From assembly GCF_042685645.1 (NCBI RefSeq), contig NZ_JBHUNX010000001.1:2294001-2358000 (forward strand): 64,000 bases of DNA, written 5' to 3'. This DNA comes from Salininema proteolyticum (GTDB lineage: Bacteria; Actinomycetota; Actinomycetes; Mycobacteriales; Micromonosporaceae). This document shows positions 35,718-44,838 of this stretch, piece by piece (within the stretch, counting starts at the first letter, position 1; each line of letters begins with the position of its first letter). A model generated the notes under the pieces. The model saw nothing but the letters and a program-made list of their open reading frames with translations, ran no database searches and was not told where the DNA came from. Made by a program: the position numbers and the translations under genes.

Positions 35718-36456
35718 ACAGGGTCCACTGGCGCACCGCCTGGTGCAGGAGCAGCGCCAGTCCGTCCAGGGCGACCGCTCCTCGAGAGGCGGCCTTTCGC
35801 AGAAGCGGAGTGGGCCGGGGGTCATAGACGACGTCGAACACCGTCGTGCCCTCCTGCCATGGGATCTCCCATTCGTCGGTGACGCCCTTGGGCACCGTCG
35901 AGACCACCAGCGGGTGCGAGGCCGCGTCGTCCACCGCAGCCCACTCCCGGTGCGTCACGGTCACTCCGAGGGCCCCGGCGGTGTCCTCCAGGTCCGCGAC
36001 GGCCTCCGCCCGCCGGGCGAAGACGTCCACTCCGCCCGCCCCGAGTGCCGCAGCCGCCGCCAGCGCCGCGCGCGCCGTGCCGCCCGCACCGATGACGGCG
36101 ACGCTGTCGGCCGCCTGGAGGCCGGCCTCGCGCAGGGCGTCGACCAGCCCGGGGGCGTCGGTGTTGTCGGCGAGGATCGAGCCCTCGCGCAGCAGGAAGG
36201 TGTTGGCCGCCCCCAGTGCCGAGGCCGTCGGCGTGACCTCGTCGGCCACTTCGAGCGCGACCTCCTTGAGCGGCATGGTCAGCGACAGCCCGGCCCACTC
36301 GGAGCCGAGGCCGTCGACGAACGCGGCCAGGTCCCCCCGGCCGCACTCGTGTTTGGTGTAGGACCAGTCCTCCAGCCCCGCCGCGCGGTAGCCGGCGTTG
36401 TGGATGACCGGGGAGAGGGAGTGCCCGACGGGCTTCCCCAGGACGGCGGCGCGCAT
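35644..36456 (-). CDS. aroE: Shikimate dehydrogenase
   Basis: The 270-residue product has the substrate site GKPVGHSLSPVIHN, the catalytic lysine in LTMPLKE and aspartate in DNTDAPG. The NADP-binding Rossmann motif is GAGGTARAAL. It reduces 3-dehydroshikimate in aromatic amino-acid synthesis. ATG 36456 overlaps the mltG stop (TGATG), making it the last gene of the alaS-ruvX-mltG-aroE unit. Its 3' end is convergent with, and overlaps, the small hypothetical gene. Confidence 0.96.
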   Translation of the reverse strand: MRAAVLGKPVGHSLSPVIHNAGYRAAGLEDWSYTKHECGRGDLAAFVDGLGSEWAGLSLTMPLKEVALEVADEVTPTASALGAANTFLLREGSILADNTDAPGLVDALREAGLQAADSVAVIGAGGTARAALAAAAALGAGGVDVFARRAEAVADLEDTAGALGVTVTHREWAAVDDAASHPLVVSTVPKGVTDEWEIPWQEGTTVFDVVYDPRPTPLLRKAASRGAVALDGLALLLHQAVRQWTLFTGLEEAPVEAMRKALYAEAGATR

Positions 36457-37625
36457 CAGTCGTGCCCCGACTTGGCTATGTTCTCCTCGTGCTCCGCGTT
36501 GGTCTCCGCGAAGAGCGCCTCGCCCGTGTCCGCCGTGGTCACGAAGTACAGCCAGTCGCCGTCCGCCGGCTTGGCCGCGGCTTCGAGGGCCGCGGCGCCC
36601 GGGTTGGAGATCGCGGAGGGCATGTAACCCTCGTTGGCGTGGGTGGACCACTCGTTGCTCTCGTCGTACAGCTGCTCCTTGGTCAGGTCTCCCGAGGTCA
36701 CCTGCCCCTCGCCCGCCAGTTCGGAGCCGTAGCTGAGCGACGCGTCGGTCTGCATGCGCTTTCCGCCGATCTCGGGGATGGCGTTCTCGTCGTAGATGCG
36801 GTTGTAGAAGACGCGCGCGATCTTGGCGTCGTCCTCCGCCCGTCCCGACTCGTACTGGACGACGGAGGCGATCTGGAGCGCCTTCCAGGGCTCGATGCCG
36901 AGCTCGTTCTGCACCTGGTCGACGAAGCCGATCCGGTCGACCTCGGCGTTGAACTTGGCGACCATGGCCTTGAGCATGGCGTCGGCCGACATGTCCTCGG
37001 AGAAGTCGTAGGTCGCCGGGAAGAGGAAGCCCTCGAGCGAGACGACGGTGTTCTCGTCGAAGTCCTCGAACCAGTAACCGGCCACGCCCAGCGCCTCGGG
37101 GTCCTCGGCGGCCGCTTCGAAGTCCTCGACGGGGACGCCGTACTTCTCGGAGAGCTTGGCGTAGATCTGGAAGGTCCGCTCGCCCTCCTTGATCGTCACG
37201 CCGTCGGTGACAATGTTGTCCGGATCGACGAGGACGTCCAGCGCCGACTGGGCGGACATCTCCATCTCCATGGGGTAGACGCCGACTTGGATGCCCCGCG
37301 CCTCGCTGCCGCTGTCCTCGGCGGCCTTCACGAACGCCTTGGAGGAGGCCACGATCCCCGCCTCTTCGAGGTTGAAGGCGATGTCGGAGACGAGCTCGCC
37401 CTCCTTGACCTCGAACTGCACCTCTTCGCCGTTGCCGTCGCCCTCGTAGTCCTCGCCGCCGAGGAAGTCCTTGACGTAGTTCTCGTAGGCCCACCAGCCG
37501 CCGACGCCGATGCCGCCCAGCAGGATGACCACGAGCGCCATGGCGACCACAGAGGACTTGGACTCCTTCCTGCGGTGCCGCCGGGGTTCGTTGTCGTCGC
37601 GCTCCGAGGTGAACTCGTCAAGCAT
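36456..37625 (-). CDS. mltG: Endolytic transglycosylase MltG
   Basis: The 389-residue product has a basic cytoplasmic N-terminus, one membrane helix at about 28-46 and a LysM-like region. The YceG domain carries a probable catalytic glutamate in VVQYESGRAEDD, followed by ARVFYNRI and MQTDASLSYG. MltG cleaves nascent glycan strands and limits their length. I chose ATG 37625, 2 bp past the ruvX stop with a GGAAGG site; an upstream GTG would add ten residues. The place between ruvX and aroE is standard for actinobacteria. Confidence 0.95.
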   Translation of the reverse strand: MLDEFTSERDDNEPRRHRRKESKSSVVAMALVVILLGGIGVGGWWAYENYVKDFLGGEDYEGDGNGEEVQFEVKEGELVSDIAFNLEEAGIVASSKAFVKAAEDSGSEARGIQVGVYPMEMEMSAQSALDVLVDPDNIVTDGVTIKEGERTFQIYAKLSEKYGVPVEDFEAAAEDPEALGVAGYWFEDFDENTVVSLEGFLFPATYDFSEDMSADAMLKAMVAKFNAEVDRIGFVDQVQNELGIEPWKALQIASVVQYESGRAEDDAKIARVFYNRIYDENAIPEIGGKRMQTDASLSYGSELAGEGQVTSGDLTKEQLYDESNEWSTHANEGYMPSAISNPGAAALEAAAKPADGDWLYFVTTADTGEALFAETNAEHEENIAKSGHD

Positions 37626-37627
37626 GC

Positions 37628-38134
37628 TCAAGCCTTCCGCTTTCTGTCCAGCCACGTTTGCAGGATCTCCACCGCGGCCGCCTGGTCGATGACCTTCCGC
37701 TGCCGCCGGGTGTCCATCCCCGCGGCGTGGAGTCCGCGCGAGGCCAGAGCCGTCGTCAGCCTCTCGTCGGACATCACGATGGGGACGGGTCGAAGATGGT
37801 TGGCGAGCTTCTCAGCCCAGAGCAGGGTGTGCTCCACGGCCAGTCCGTCTTCACCCGATAGGGTAACGGGTCGGCCGAGGACGATTTCAACGACGTCGAG
37901 ATCGGCCGCTATACGCCCTATCTCCTCGACGTCGGTGCCGTACGATTCCGGGTCTCGGTCACGGTTCGCCTTGCGGTCGCGACGCACAGTGGTCACGGGG
38001 GTGGCGAGAATGCCGTCGGGATCGCACACGGCGACCCCGATGCGGGCCTTGCCCAGGTCGATACCGAGGCGGCGGCCCCGCCGCCACCCGCTCTCCGCGG
38101 GCACGTCGGGGCCGCCGTCGTCATCAGATGCCAT
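37628..38134 (-). CDS. ruvX: Holliday junction resolvase-like protein RuvX/YqgF
   Basis: The 168-residue product has the RNase H-like fold: first acidic strand LGIDLGKARIGVAVCDP, the VEIVLGRPVTLSG strand and the DERLTT segment. YqgF proteins act on 16S rRNA maturation and, in some bacteria, on branched DNA. It starts at ATG 38134, 10 bp after alaS, and runs straight into mltG. A polar N-terminal extension of about 20 residues precedes the fold. Confidence 0.94.
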   Translation of the reverse strand: MASDDDGGPDVPAESGWRRGRRLGIDLGKARIGVAVCDPDGILATPVTTVRRDRKANRDRDPESYGTDVEEIGRIAADLDVVEIVLGRPVTLSGEDGLAVEHTLLWAEKLANHLRPVPIVMSDERLTTALASRGLHAAGMDTRRQRKVIDQAAAVEILQTWLDRKRKA

Positions 38135-38144
38135 ATATGAGAGT

Positions 38145-40826
38145 TTATCGCCCGATTTCGGCGCGCACCGCGTCCAGGAGCGAGGGCGCCTGCTCGGCCG
38201 CGACGCCGCCGCCCTGGGCGATCTCGTCGTTGCCGCCACCGCGGCCCGACAGGGCCGCCTTGACCAGGCCCTGCGCCGAGACATGCTGCGCCTTCGCCGC
38301 CTCGTTCACGGCGATGACCAGGCTGGCCTTGCCGCCGGAGGTCGCCGCCACGGCCGCCACGCCCGGCTCTCCCGCCGGGAGCGAGCCGCGGATCTGCGTG
38401 GCCAGCTTGCGGGCGTCGCCGCCGTTGGTGCCGTCGGGCGCCTGGACGGCCGCGACCTTGACCGCGCCGATCTGCTGCGCCTGCTGCGCGTACTCCCCGG
38501 CCTGCGCGCCCATCATCTTGCCGCGCATGGTCTCGAGCTCGCGCTCGGCGTCCTTGGCGCGCTGCATGATGGAGCGGACCTTCTCGAGCACGTCGCCCTT
38601 CTGGGCACCGACCTCGCCGGCGATCTGGCCGACCAGGTCGCGCTCGCGGGCCAGGTAGCGGTACGACTCGATGCCGGTGACGGCCTCGACGCGCCGCTGG
38701 CCGGAGCCGACGGAGGACTCGGAGGTGACCACGACGGAGCCGATCTGCGAGGAGTGGGACACGTGCGTGCCACCGCAGAGCTCGCGCGACCAGGGGCCGC
38801 CGATCTCGACGACGCGGACGGTCTCGTCGTAGGTCTCGCCGAACAGCGCCAGGGCGCCCCATTCGCGCGCCTCGGGCAGGGTCATGTACTGCGCCGAGAC
38901 GGGCAGGTCCTCGCGGATGGCCCGGTTGGAGACCTCTTCGATCTCGCTCTTGGTCTCGCCCGAGAGCTTCGCGCGCCAGGAGAAGTCGAGGCGCAGGTAG
39001 CCGGGACGGTTGAAGGAGCCGGACTGGAGCGCCGAGGGTCCGAGCACCTCGCGCAGCGCGGCGTGCACGACGTGCGTGCCGGAGTGCGCCTGGCGGGCGC
39101 CGACGCGCCACTCGGGGTCGACCTCGGCCTCGACCTCGGCGTCCAGGCCGATCTCGCCCTCGAGGACGCGGACCTTGTGGACGACCAGGCCCTTGACCGG
39201 GCGCTGGACGTCGAGGACCTCGCCGCGGAAGCCGGAGCCGACGAGGGCTCCCGCGTCCGCGTGCTGTCCGCCGGACTCGGCGTAGAACGGGGTCGAGTCG
39301 AGGACGACGTCGACGATGCGGCCCTCTCCGGCCGCGACGACGGACTCGCCCTTGTCGAGGATCGCCAGGACCTTCGACTCGGTGCGCAGCGTCTCGTAGG
39401 CCAGCCACTCGGTCTTTCCGAACTTCTCCACGAGCTTCCAGAAGGCCGAGAGGTCGGTGTGGCCGCTCTTGCGGGCCACGGCGTCCTCCTTGGCGCGGCG
39501 CCGCTGCTCGCCCATGAGCTCCCGGAAGCCGTCCTGGTCCACTTCGAGGCCCTGTTCGGAGGCCATCTCGAGCGTCAGGTCGATGGGGAACCCGTAGGTG
39601 TCGTGCAGTTCGAAGGCCTTGGAGCCCGACAGGGTCCCGCCGCCGGTCTTCTTGGTCTCCTCCACGGCGTTGTCGAGGATGGCGGTGCCGTGCTTGAGGG
39701 TGCGCAGGAAGCTCTCCTCCTCCGCGTAGGCGTAGGAGGAGATGCGCTCGAAGTCGTCGACCAGCTCGGGATAGGACTGCCCCATGAGGTCGCGCGCGAT
39801 CGGCAGCAGCTCGGGCAGGACGGGCTTCTCGTAGCCCAGCAGGCGGACCGAGCGGATGGCGCGGCGCATGATGCGGCGCAGCACGTAGCCGCGGCCCTCG
39901 TTGGAGGGCACGACGCCGTCGCCGATGAGCATGAGCGAGGAGCGGACGTGGTCGGCCACGACGCGGAAGCGGACGTCGTCCGGGTGGGACTCGCCGGCCA
40001 CCTGCGAGGTGGACTGGCCGTAGCGCTTGCCGGTCAGCTCCTGGGTCTTGTCGATCAGCGGGCGGACCTGGTCGATCTCGTACATGTTGTCGACACCCTG
40101 CAGGATGGAGGCCATGCGCTCCAGGCCCATACCGGTGTCGATGTTCTTCTTCGGCAGGTCGCCGAGGATCTCGTAGTCCTTCTTGGCGGGGCCCTCGCCG
40201 CGCAGCCACTGCATGAACACGAGGTTCCAGTACTCGAGGTAGCGGTCCTCGTCGACCTCGGGGCCGCCTTCGGGGCCGTAGGCCGGGCCGCGGTCGTAGT
40301 ACAGCTCGGAGCAGGGGCCGCAGGGGCCGGGGATGCCCATCGACCACAGGTTGTCCTCCTGCCCGCGGCGCACGATGCGCTCCATGGGCAGGCCGATCTT
40401 GTTGTGCCAGATGTCGATCGACTCGTCGTCGTCGAGGTAGACGGTGGCCCAGATGCGCTCGGGGTCGAGCCCGAAGCCGCCCTTCTCCACCGGGTCCGTG
40501 GACAGCTCCCACGCGTGGCGGATGGCGTCTTCCTTGAAGTAGTCCCCGAAGGAGAAGTTGCCGTTCATCTGGAAGAAGGTGCCGTGGCGGCTGGTCTTTC
40601 CGACCTCTTCGATGTCGGGGGTGCGGATGCACTTCTGCACGGACGTCGCGGTGTTCCACGGCGCCTTCGCCTGTCCCGTGAAGTAGGGCACGAACTGGAC
40701 CATGCCGGCGTTGATGAACAGCAGGTTCGGGTCGTCGATGGCCGGCAGCGGTGCGCTGGGGACCACCGTATGGCCTTTGGACTCGAAGTAGTTCAGAAAC
40801 CGGCGTCGGATTTCAGCGGTCTCCAT
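38145..40826 (-). CDS. alaS: Alanyl-tRNA synthetase
   Basis: The 893-residue product is full length for AlaRS. It has the class II catalytic domain (FINAGMVQFVPYF, IPGPCGPCSELYYD), a tRNA-recognition region, and the editing domain with the zinc-binding HSGTHVVHAALR and CGGTHVSHS. The C-terminal coiled coil and C-Ala domain end the protein. It charges tRNA-Ala and clears mischarged serine and glycine. ATG 40826 follows a clear GGAGGTG; a GTG three codons upstream is less likely. It leads the alaS-ruvX-mltG-aroE run. Confidence 0.98.
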   Translation of the reverse strand: METAEIRRRFLNYFESKGHTVVPSAPLPAIDDPNLLFINAGMVQFVPYFTGQAKAPWNTATSVQKCIRTPDIEEVGKTSRHGTFFQMNGNFSFGDYFKEDAIRHAWELSTDPVEKGGFGLDPERIWATVYLDDDESIDIWHNKIGLPMERIVRRGQEDNLWSMGIPGPCGPCSELYYDRGPAYGPEGGPEVDEDRYLEYWNLVFMQWLRGEGPAKKDYEILGDLPKKNIDTGMGLERMASILQGVDNMYEIDQVRPLIDKTQELTGKRYGQSTSQVAGESHPDDVRFRVVADHVRSSLMLIGDGVVPSNEGRGYVLRRIMRRAIRSVRLLGYEKPVLPELLPIARDLMGQSYPELVDDFERISSYAYAEEESFLRTLKHGTAILDNAVEETKKTGGGTLSGSKAFELHDTYGFPIDLTLEMASEQGLEVDQDGFRELMGEQRRRAKEDAVARKSGHTDLSAFWKLVEKFGKTEWLAYETLRTESKVLAILDKGESVVAAGEGRIVDVVLDSTPFYAESGGQHADAGALVGSGFRGEVLDVQRPVKGLVVHKVRVLEGEIGLDAEVEAEVDPEWRVGARQAHSGTHVVHAALREVLGPSALQSGSFNRPGYLRLDFSWRAKLSGETKSEIEEVSNRAIREDLPVSAQYMTLPEAREWGALALFGETYDETVRVVEIGGPWSRELCGGTHVSHSSQIGSVVVTSESSVGSGQRRVEAVTGIESYRYLARERDLVGQIAGEVGAQKGDVLEKVRSIMQRAKDAERELETMRGKMMGAQAGEYAQQAQQIGAVKVAAVQAPDGTNGGDARKLATQIRGSLPAGEPGVAAVAATSGGKASLVIAVNEAAKAQHVSAQGLVKAALSGRGGGNDEIAQGGGVAAEQAPSLLDAVRAEIGR

Positions 40827-40859
40827 TGAGGGCACCTCCTCTACAGGCGTGTCGGGATG

Positions 40860-41126
40860 TCATTCGTCGTCGTCATCGCCGCGCAGGAGCGGGGCGAGGT
40901 TCTCGCCTCGCTCGAAGGCGGCGAAGAGCTCTTCTTCTTTCTCGTGGCGGGCGTTGGAGACGTCGGTCCAGAATCGCTGGAACGCCCCCTTGGCCTCCTC
41001 GCCGGACTCGGCGAGGCGCCCGGCGACCGCCTGGGGCGTGGTCTCCCGGGCCTTCTGGGTCAGCTTTCGGACGACCACGACGCCGACTACGGCGCCGACG
41101 CCCACCCACATGATGCGCTTGAACAC
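40860..41126 (-). CDS. DUF6167-like small membrane-anchored protein
   Basis: The 88-residue product has one N-terminal membrane helix (about 5-21, WVGVGAVVGVVVVRKL) followed by a charged helical tail (TPQAVAGRLAESGEEAKG) and an acidic C-terminus DDDDE. The start is ATG 41126. It lies between the DUF948 gene and alaS, where a protein of this type is found in many actinobacteria. Its function is unknown. Confidence 0.8.
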   Translation of the reverse strand: MFKRIMWVGVGAVVGVVVVRKLTQKARETTPQAVAGRLAESGEEAKGAFQRFWTDVSNARHEKEEELFAAFERGENLAPLLRGDDDDE

Positions 41127-41163
41127 GGCAACTCCTCCAGTTTATATCGGCCGACGCCGGGGA

Positions 41164-41664
41164 CTACTTGCGCTTTTTGCGGGACTTGCGCTTGTGGTCG
41201 CGACGGGCGTCCTCCGCGGCGGAGAGCGCGGCGCGGATCTGGGCCTCCTGGTAGTCGTCGTCCTGCTTCTTCATGGTCTTCTTCAGACCGAAGGCGAAGG
41301 CGGCGGCCTTGACCAGCGGGGAGGCCAGGGCGGTGGTGACGAGGCTGGTCAGGTTGGTGACGTTGGAGGTCACCTGGGTGACGTTGTCGGTCATGGCGCC
41401 GACCTTGGCCAGCTCCTTCTCGGTCTGGCCGAGGTTGTTGTTGACCAGGGTGATCGTCCGGTTGGTGTTGTCGAGCATGGGCCCGATCTTGTGGTCGACC
41501 TCGTCGAGGATGCTGTTGGTCTTGTCGAGCGACTGGCCCACCTTGCCGAGGATCTTGACCGCCAGAAGTATGAGGACGATGAAGATGCCGAGGCTTAGTA
41601 TGAGAAAGCCCAGCCCCCAGAAGTCCACGTTTGAGAAATCCGCCGCATGCTGGCTCGCCGACAC
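41164..41664 (-). CDS. DUF948 domain protein
   Basis: The 166-residue product has one membrane helix at about 17-37 and then the DUF948 coiled region (ILDEVDHKIGPMLDNTNRTI, then VGAMTDNVTQVTSNVTNL), ending in a very basic tail (RRDHKRKSRKKRK). DUF948 proteins resemble general stress protein YtxG and methyl-accepting coiled coils; the role is unknown. The start is GTG 41664 after GAGGAG. It lies upstream of the DUF6167-like gene and alaS, a conserved arrangement. Confidence 0.85.
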   Translation of the reverse strand: MSASQHAADFSNVDFWGLGFLILSLGIFIVLILLAVKILGKVGQSLDKTNSILDEVDHKIGPMLDNTNRTITLVNNNLGQTEKELAKVGAMTDNVTQVTSNVTNLTSLVTTALASPLVKAAAFAFGLKKTMKKQDDDYQEAQIRAALSAAEDARRDHKRKSRKKRK

Positions 41665-41822
41665 TTTTAACTCCTCTTTTCGGGCAGGGCTCTTTAGTCC
41701 CACTGGCTGGACGCAGAACTCACTCTACCTTGACTCATCGTCCCCATCGCACTGCGACCTGGCGCGATTTGTGCGTTTTGAATCTCAACGGACGGGTTTC
41801 GCCGGGGCTCTCGCGCGTTCTC

Positions 41823-42875
41823 CTAGAAGTCGCGTTTGACGGCCTTGACCAGAAGGCGGTCGAAGACGGCGTGGGCCTCCGGTTCGACGCGCCCCTCCAA
41901 TGCCGCGAGCGCCTCCCCGGCGCGGTCGGCGAGGTCGCTGATGCGCTGCTCGGTCTCGGCGACGGCGCCGCTGTCCCGCAGGATGGCGCGGAGCCGGTCG
42001 ATGTCGTCCTCGCTCAGGCCGGGGTCACCCAGCAGGGTGGCGATGGTGTCGCGGTCGGCGGCCGGGGAGTTCTCCCAGGCGCAGGCGATGAGGAAGGTGT
42101 GCTTGCCTTCGCGGAGGTCGTCGCCGGCGGGCTTGCCGGTCTGCTCGGGGTCGCCGAAGACGCCGAGGACGTCGTCGCGCAGCTGGAAGGCCTCGCCGAG
42201 GGGGAGGCCGAAGGCGCTGTAGAGGTCCTTGAGGCCGTCGTCGGCTCCGGCCAGGCCGGCTCCGATGCGCAGAGGGCGTTCGATGGTGTACTTGGCGGCC
42301 TTGAACTGGGCGACCTTGACGGCGGTGTCCTTGGAGACGTCGCGGCGGTACTCGGAGAGGATGTCGAGGTACTGGCCGGCGCTGACCTCGGTGCGCATCT
42401 GGTCGAAGTCCTCGCGGGCGCGCATGAGGGCCTCGCCGGGCATGCCGGAGGCGGTGAAGAGCTCGTCGGACCAGGCCATGCAGAGGTCGCCGAGGAGGAT
42501 GGCGGCGGCGGAGCCGAACTCGGAGGCGCTGCCCCTCCAGGCCTCGGCCTCGTGGAGTGCGGCGAAGCGGCGGTGGACGGAGGGGGCGCCGCGTCGGGTG
42601 TCGGAGGCGTCGATGAGGTCGTCGTGGATGAGGGCGGAGGCCTGGAGGAGTTCGAGCCCGGAGACGCAGGCGACGAGGGCGTCGGAGTCGGCCAGTCCGG
42701 CGCCTCGGGCGCCCCAGTAGGCGAATACGGGGCGCAGGCGCTTTCCGCCGCCGAGGACGAAGTCGTTCACGGCGGAGGCGTACTCGTCGAGGGCGGGGTC
42801 GATGCCCCTGATGAGGCGGCCCCGGCGTTCCAGGAAGTCGGCCAGGACGCGCTCGATTCGGCTGTTGAGGTCCAC
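41823..42875 (-). CDS. Polyprenyl synthetase (trans-isoprenyl diphosphate synthase)
   Basis: The 350-residue all-helical protein has the first aspartate-rich motif DDLID at 85-89, the preceding GGGKRLRPVFAY, and the second motif in QLRDDVLGVFGD, followed by EGKHTFL. It condenses isopentenyl diphosphate with allylic diphosphates. Length and motif type fit geranylgeranyl or longer-chain synthases; exact chain length cannot be read reliably. The start is ATG 42875, divergent from metF. It may supply carotenoid, menaquinone or lipid-carrier precursors. Confidence 0.94.
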   Translation of the reverse strand: MDLNSRIERVLADFLERRGRLIRGIDPALDEYASAVNDFVLGGGKRLRPVFAYWGARGAGLADSDALVACVSGLELLQASALIHDDLIDASDTRRGAPSVHRRFAALHEAEAWRGSASEFGSAAAILLGDLCMAWSDELFTASGMPGEALMRAREDFDQMRTEVSAGQYLDILSEYRRDVSKDTAVKVAQFKAAKYTIERPLRIGAGLAGADDGLKDLYSAFGLPLGEAFQLRDDVLGVFGDPEQTGKPAGDDLREGKHTFLIACAWENSPAADRDTIATLLGDPGLSEDDIDRLRAILRDSGAVAETEQRISDLADRAGEALAALEGRVEPEAHAVFDRLLVKAVKRDF

Positions 42876-42969
42876 GGCTACACCTTAGAAGAGGACGGAT
42901 CGTCCCATTGTTCGGGCGGCCTCCGGTGCCGTCTGACCCACGTTCTCAGGGGCGTCTAAGGTCAGGGCC

Positions 42970-43896
42970 ATGACACTGGGACTGCCGACTACCATGCCGA
43001 GGGAAGACGCGAAGATCAGCGATCTTCTCCGAATGCGGAAGCCGTGCATTTCCTTCGAGATGTTCCCTCCCCGCACGGAGAAGGAGGAGCGGGTCCTCTG
43101 GAAGACGATCCGCGCGCTGGAGCCGCTGAACCCCGACTGGGTGTCGATCACCTACGGGGCGGGCGGGAAGACCCGCGAGACGACGGTCGAGACGACCGAC
43201 CGGATCGCGACGGAGACGACGCTGCTGCCGATGGCGCACTTCACCGCGGTGGACCACTCGGTGGCGGAGCTGCGCAACCTGATCGGGCACTTCGCCAACG
43301 TGGGGGTGCGCAACATCCTCGCGCTGCGCGGCGACCCGCCGGGCGACCCGCAGGCCGACTGGGTGTCGCACCCCGACGGCCTCACCTACGCGCACGAGCT
43401 GGTGGAGCTGATCAAGGAGTCCGGTGACTTCTCGGTGGGCGTCGCGGCGTTCCCCGAGGGGCACCCGCGCAGTCCCGACTGGGAGACCGGCGTGCGCCAC
43501 TTCGCGGAGAAGTGCCGGGCGGGGGCGGATTTCGCCGTCACTCAGATCTTCTTCGGCGTCGAGGACTACCTGCGGCTGCGCGACGACGCGGCGAAGCTGG
43601 GCTGCGACACGCCGATCATTCCGGGCATCATGCCGGTCACGAACGTCCGCCAGATCGAGAAGTTCGCGGAGTTGACGGGGATGGCCTTTCCCGAGGACCT
43701 GGCCGCGCGGCTCCGCGCGGTGGCCGACGACCGGGACGCGATCCGCGACATCGGTGTGGAGGTCGCCTCGGAGCTGTGCGAGGAGCTGCTGCGCGAGGGC
43801 GCTCCGGGCGTCCAGTTCGTGACGCTGAACCATTCGCGCTCGACGCGCCGGGTCTGGGACAATATCCGGCCTCTGACCGAGGACGCCGCTCGGTAG
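42970..43896 (+). CDS. metF: Methylenetetrahydrofolate reductase
   Basis: The 308-residue TIM-barrel protein has the MetF landmarks: FEMFPPRTEKEE with the catalytic glutamate, SITYGAGG, NILALRGDPP, and FFGVEDYLRL with IPGIMPVTN. It reduces 5,10-methylene-THF to 5-methyl-THF for methionine synthesis. ATG 42970 follows TAAGG. It diverges from the polyprenyl synthetase gene, a common pairing in actinobacteria, and is followed by a clear terminator. Confidence 0.97.
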   Translation: MTLGLPTTMPREDAKISDLLRMRKPCISFEMFPPRTEKEERVLWKTIRALEPLNPDWVSITYGAGGKTRETTVETTDRIATETTLLPMAHFTAVDHSVAELRNLIGHFANVGVRNILALRGDPPGDPQADWVSHPDGLTYAHELVELIKESGDFSVGVAAFPEGHPRSPDWETGVRHFAEKCRAGADFAVTQIFFGVEDYLRLRDDAAKLGCDTPIIPGIMPVTNVRQIEKFAELTGMAFPEDLAARLRAVADDRDAIRDIGVEVASELCEELLREGAPGVQFVTLNHSRSTRRVWDNIRPLTEDAAR

Positions 43897-43923
43897 CGCG
43901 TCCGGGTTCGAACGAGCTCTCAG

Positions 43924-43959
43924 GGGCCCGGTTCACCGGTTCGACCGGTGTCCGGGCCC
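43924..43959 (+). terminator. Terminator downstream of metF
   Basis: GGGCCCGG (43924-43931) pairs with CCGGGCCC (43952-43959). An inner stem CACCGGT/ACCGGTG extends the hairpin and a TTT follows. Confidence 0.85.
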
Positions 43960-44166
43960 TTTCCGCGTCCACTGTCGGGGGACACCGGGAAGGCACCGGG
44001 GTCTCGCTCATATGACCGAAATCCTTGGGCGACAACTGGACTCTTCGCGCTGACCGAGAGTCGTCAACCGGACTATAGGCTTGCGCTGCGTCGACACCGC
44101 GGTCACCCTGTGAGAATGCGAGATGCGGCTTCCGTTTTCCCTGCCCGGTCTGTTAAAACAATAGGC

Positions 44167-44775
44167 ATGCGCACCCGGGTTCCCGCCGATTCCCTTCTGG
44201 GAAGGGCGATTCTGTCCAGTCGAGTGCCGCCGTGGTCGGTCCTGGCGGCCTCCTTCGCCGCCAGTGCCGCCATACCGGCGGTCGCCCTGACGACAGGAGC
44301 GCCTCTCGCCCTGCTCCTGCCCCTGATGGGGGTCGTCATCATCGCCGACGTGTCGTTCGGCCTGCTGGCGACCAATGTCGAGAAGCTGTCTCGGCGCCTG
44401 CTGTTCTTCGAGCCGCTCGTCGCCCGCCTGGGCGAGGCCGGCTGGCTGCTGGCGCTGTGGCATTTCGGCGCTCCCGGCTGGGTCATCGCCCTGACCTGCG
44501 GGACGTGCTGGGTCTACGTCCAGTCCCGCCACCGCGCGCGCCAGTTGGGGCTGCGCCAGCTGGGCATGACGACGCTGGCGGAGCGCAATGTCCGCACCAC
44601 CACCGTGGGGCTGGCCTTCGTGGCCATCGCCGTCATCTCCATCGCCGGCTCGTCCGACCAGTTCTCCTGGATACAGGGCGTGGCCACGATCGCGGCGACG
44701 GCCTGGATGCTGCTGAGCTCGCTGGGGCTGCTGCAGCTGATGGTCGTGGCAGCCTCCGCGCTGCGCGAGAGGTAG
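44167..44775 (+). CDS. Multi-spanning membrane protein of unknown function
   Basis: The 202-residue product from ATG 44167 has about six hydrophobic segments, for example SVLAASFAASAAIPAVAL, LLLPLMGVVIIADVSFGLL, VIALTCGTCWVYV and LLSSLGLLQLMVVAASA. A short basic loop (SRHRARQLGLRQLG) separates the halves. An earlier in-frame ATG near 44116 would add a polar extension. No catalytic motif was recognised. It follows metF after about 270 bp with a terminator between, so it is probably transcribed on its own. Confidence 0.72.
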   Translation: MRTRVPADSLLGRAILSSRVPPWSVLAASFAASAAIPAVALTTGAPLALLLPLMGVVIIADVSFGLLATNVEKLSRRLLFFEPLVARLGEAGWLLALWHFGAPGWVIALTCGTCWVYVQSRHRARQLGLRQLGMTTLAERNVRTTTVGLAFVAIAVISIAGSSDQFSWIQGVATIAATAWMLLSSLGLLQLMVVAASALRER

Positions 44776-44838
44776 GCGCCCGCCGTCGAGGCCGCGGGGC
44801 GCCGGAATAACCGGTGTGCACCTCGCGTTGAGGCGACC

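Noticed and set aside
36462..40829. A 1455-codon open frame on the plus strand, antisense to mltG, ruvX and alaS
   Set aside because: High-GC DNA often leaves the antisense frame open. The opposite strand encodes clearly recognisable enzymes, and this frame has only low-complexity Gly/Val/Arg/Leu composition.
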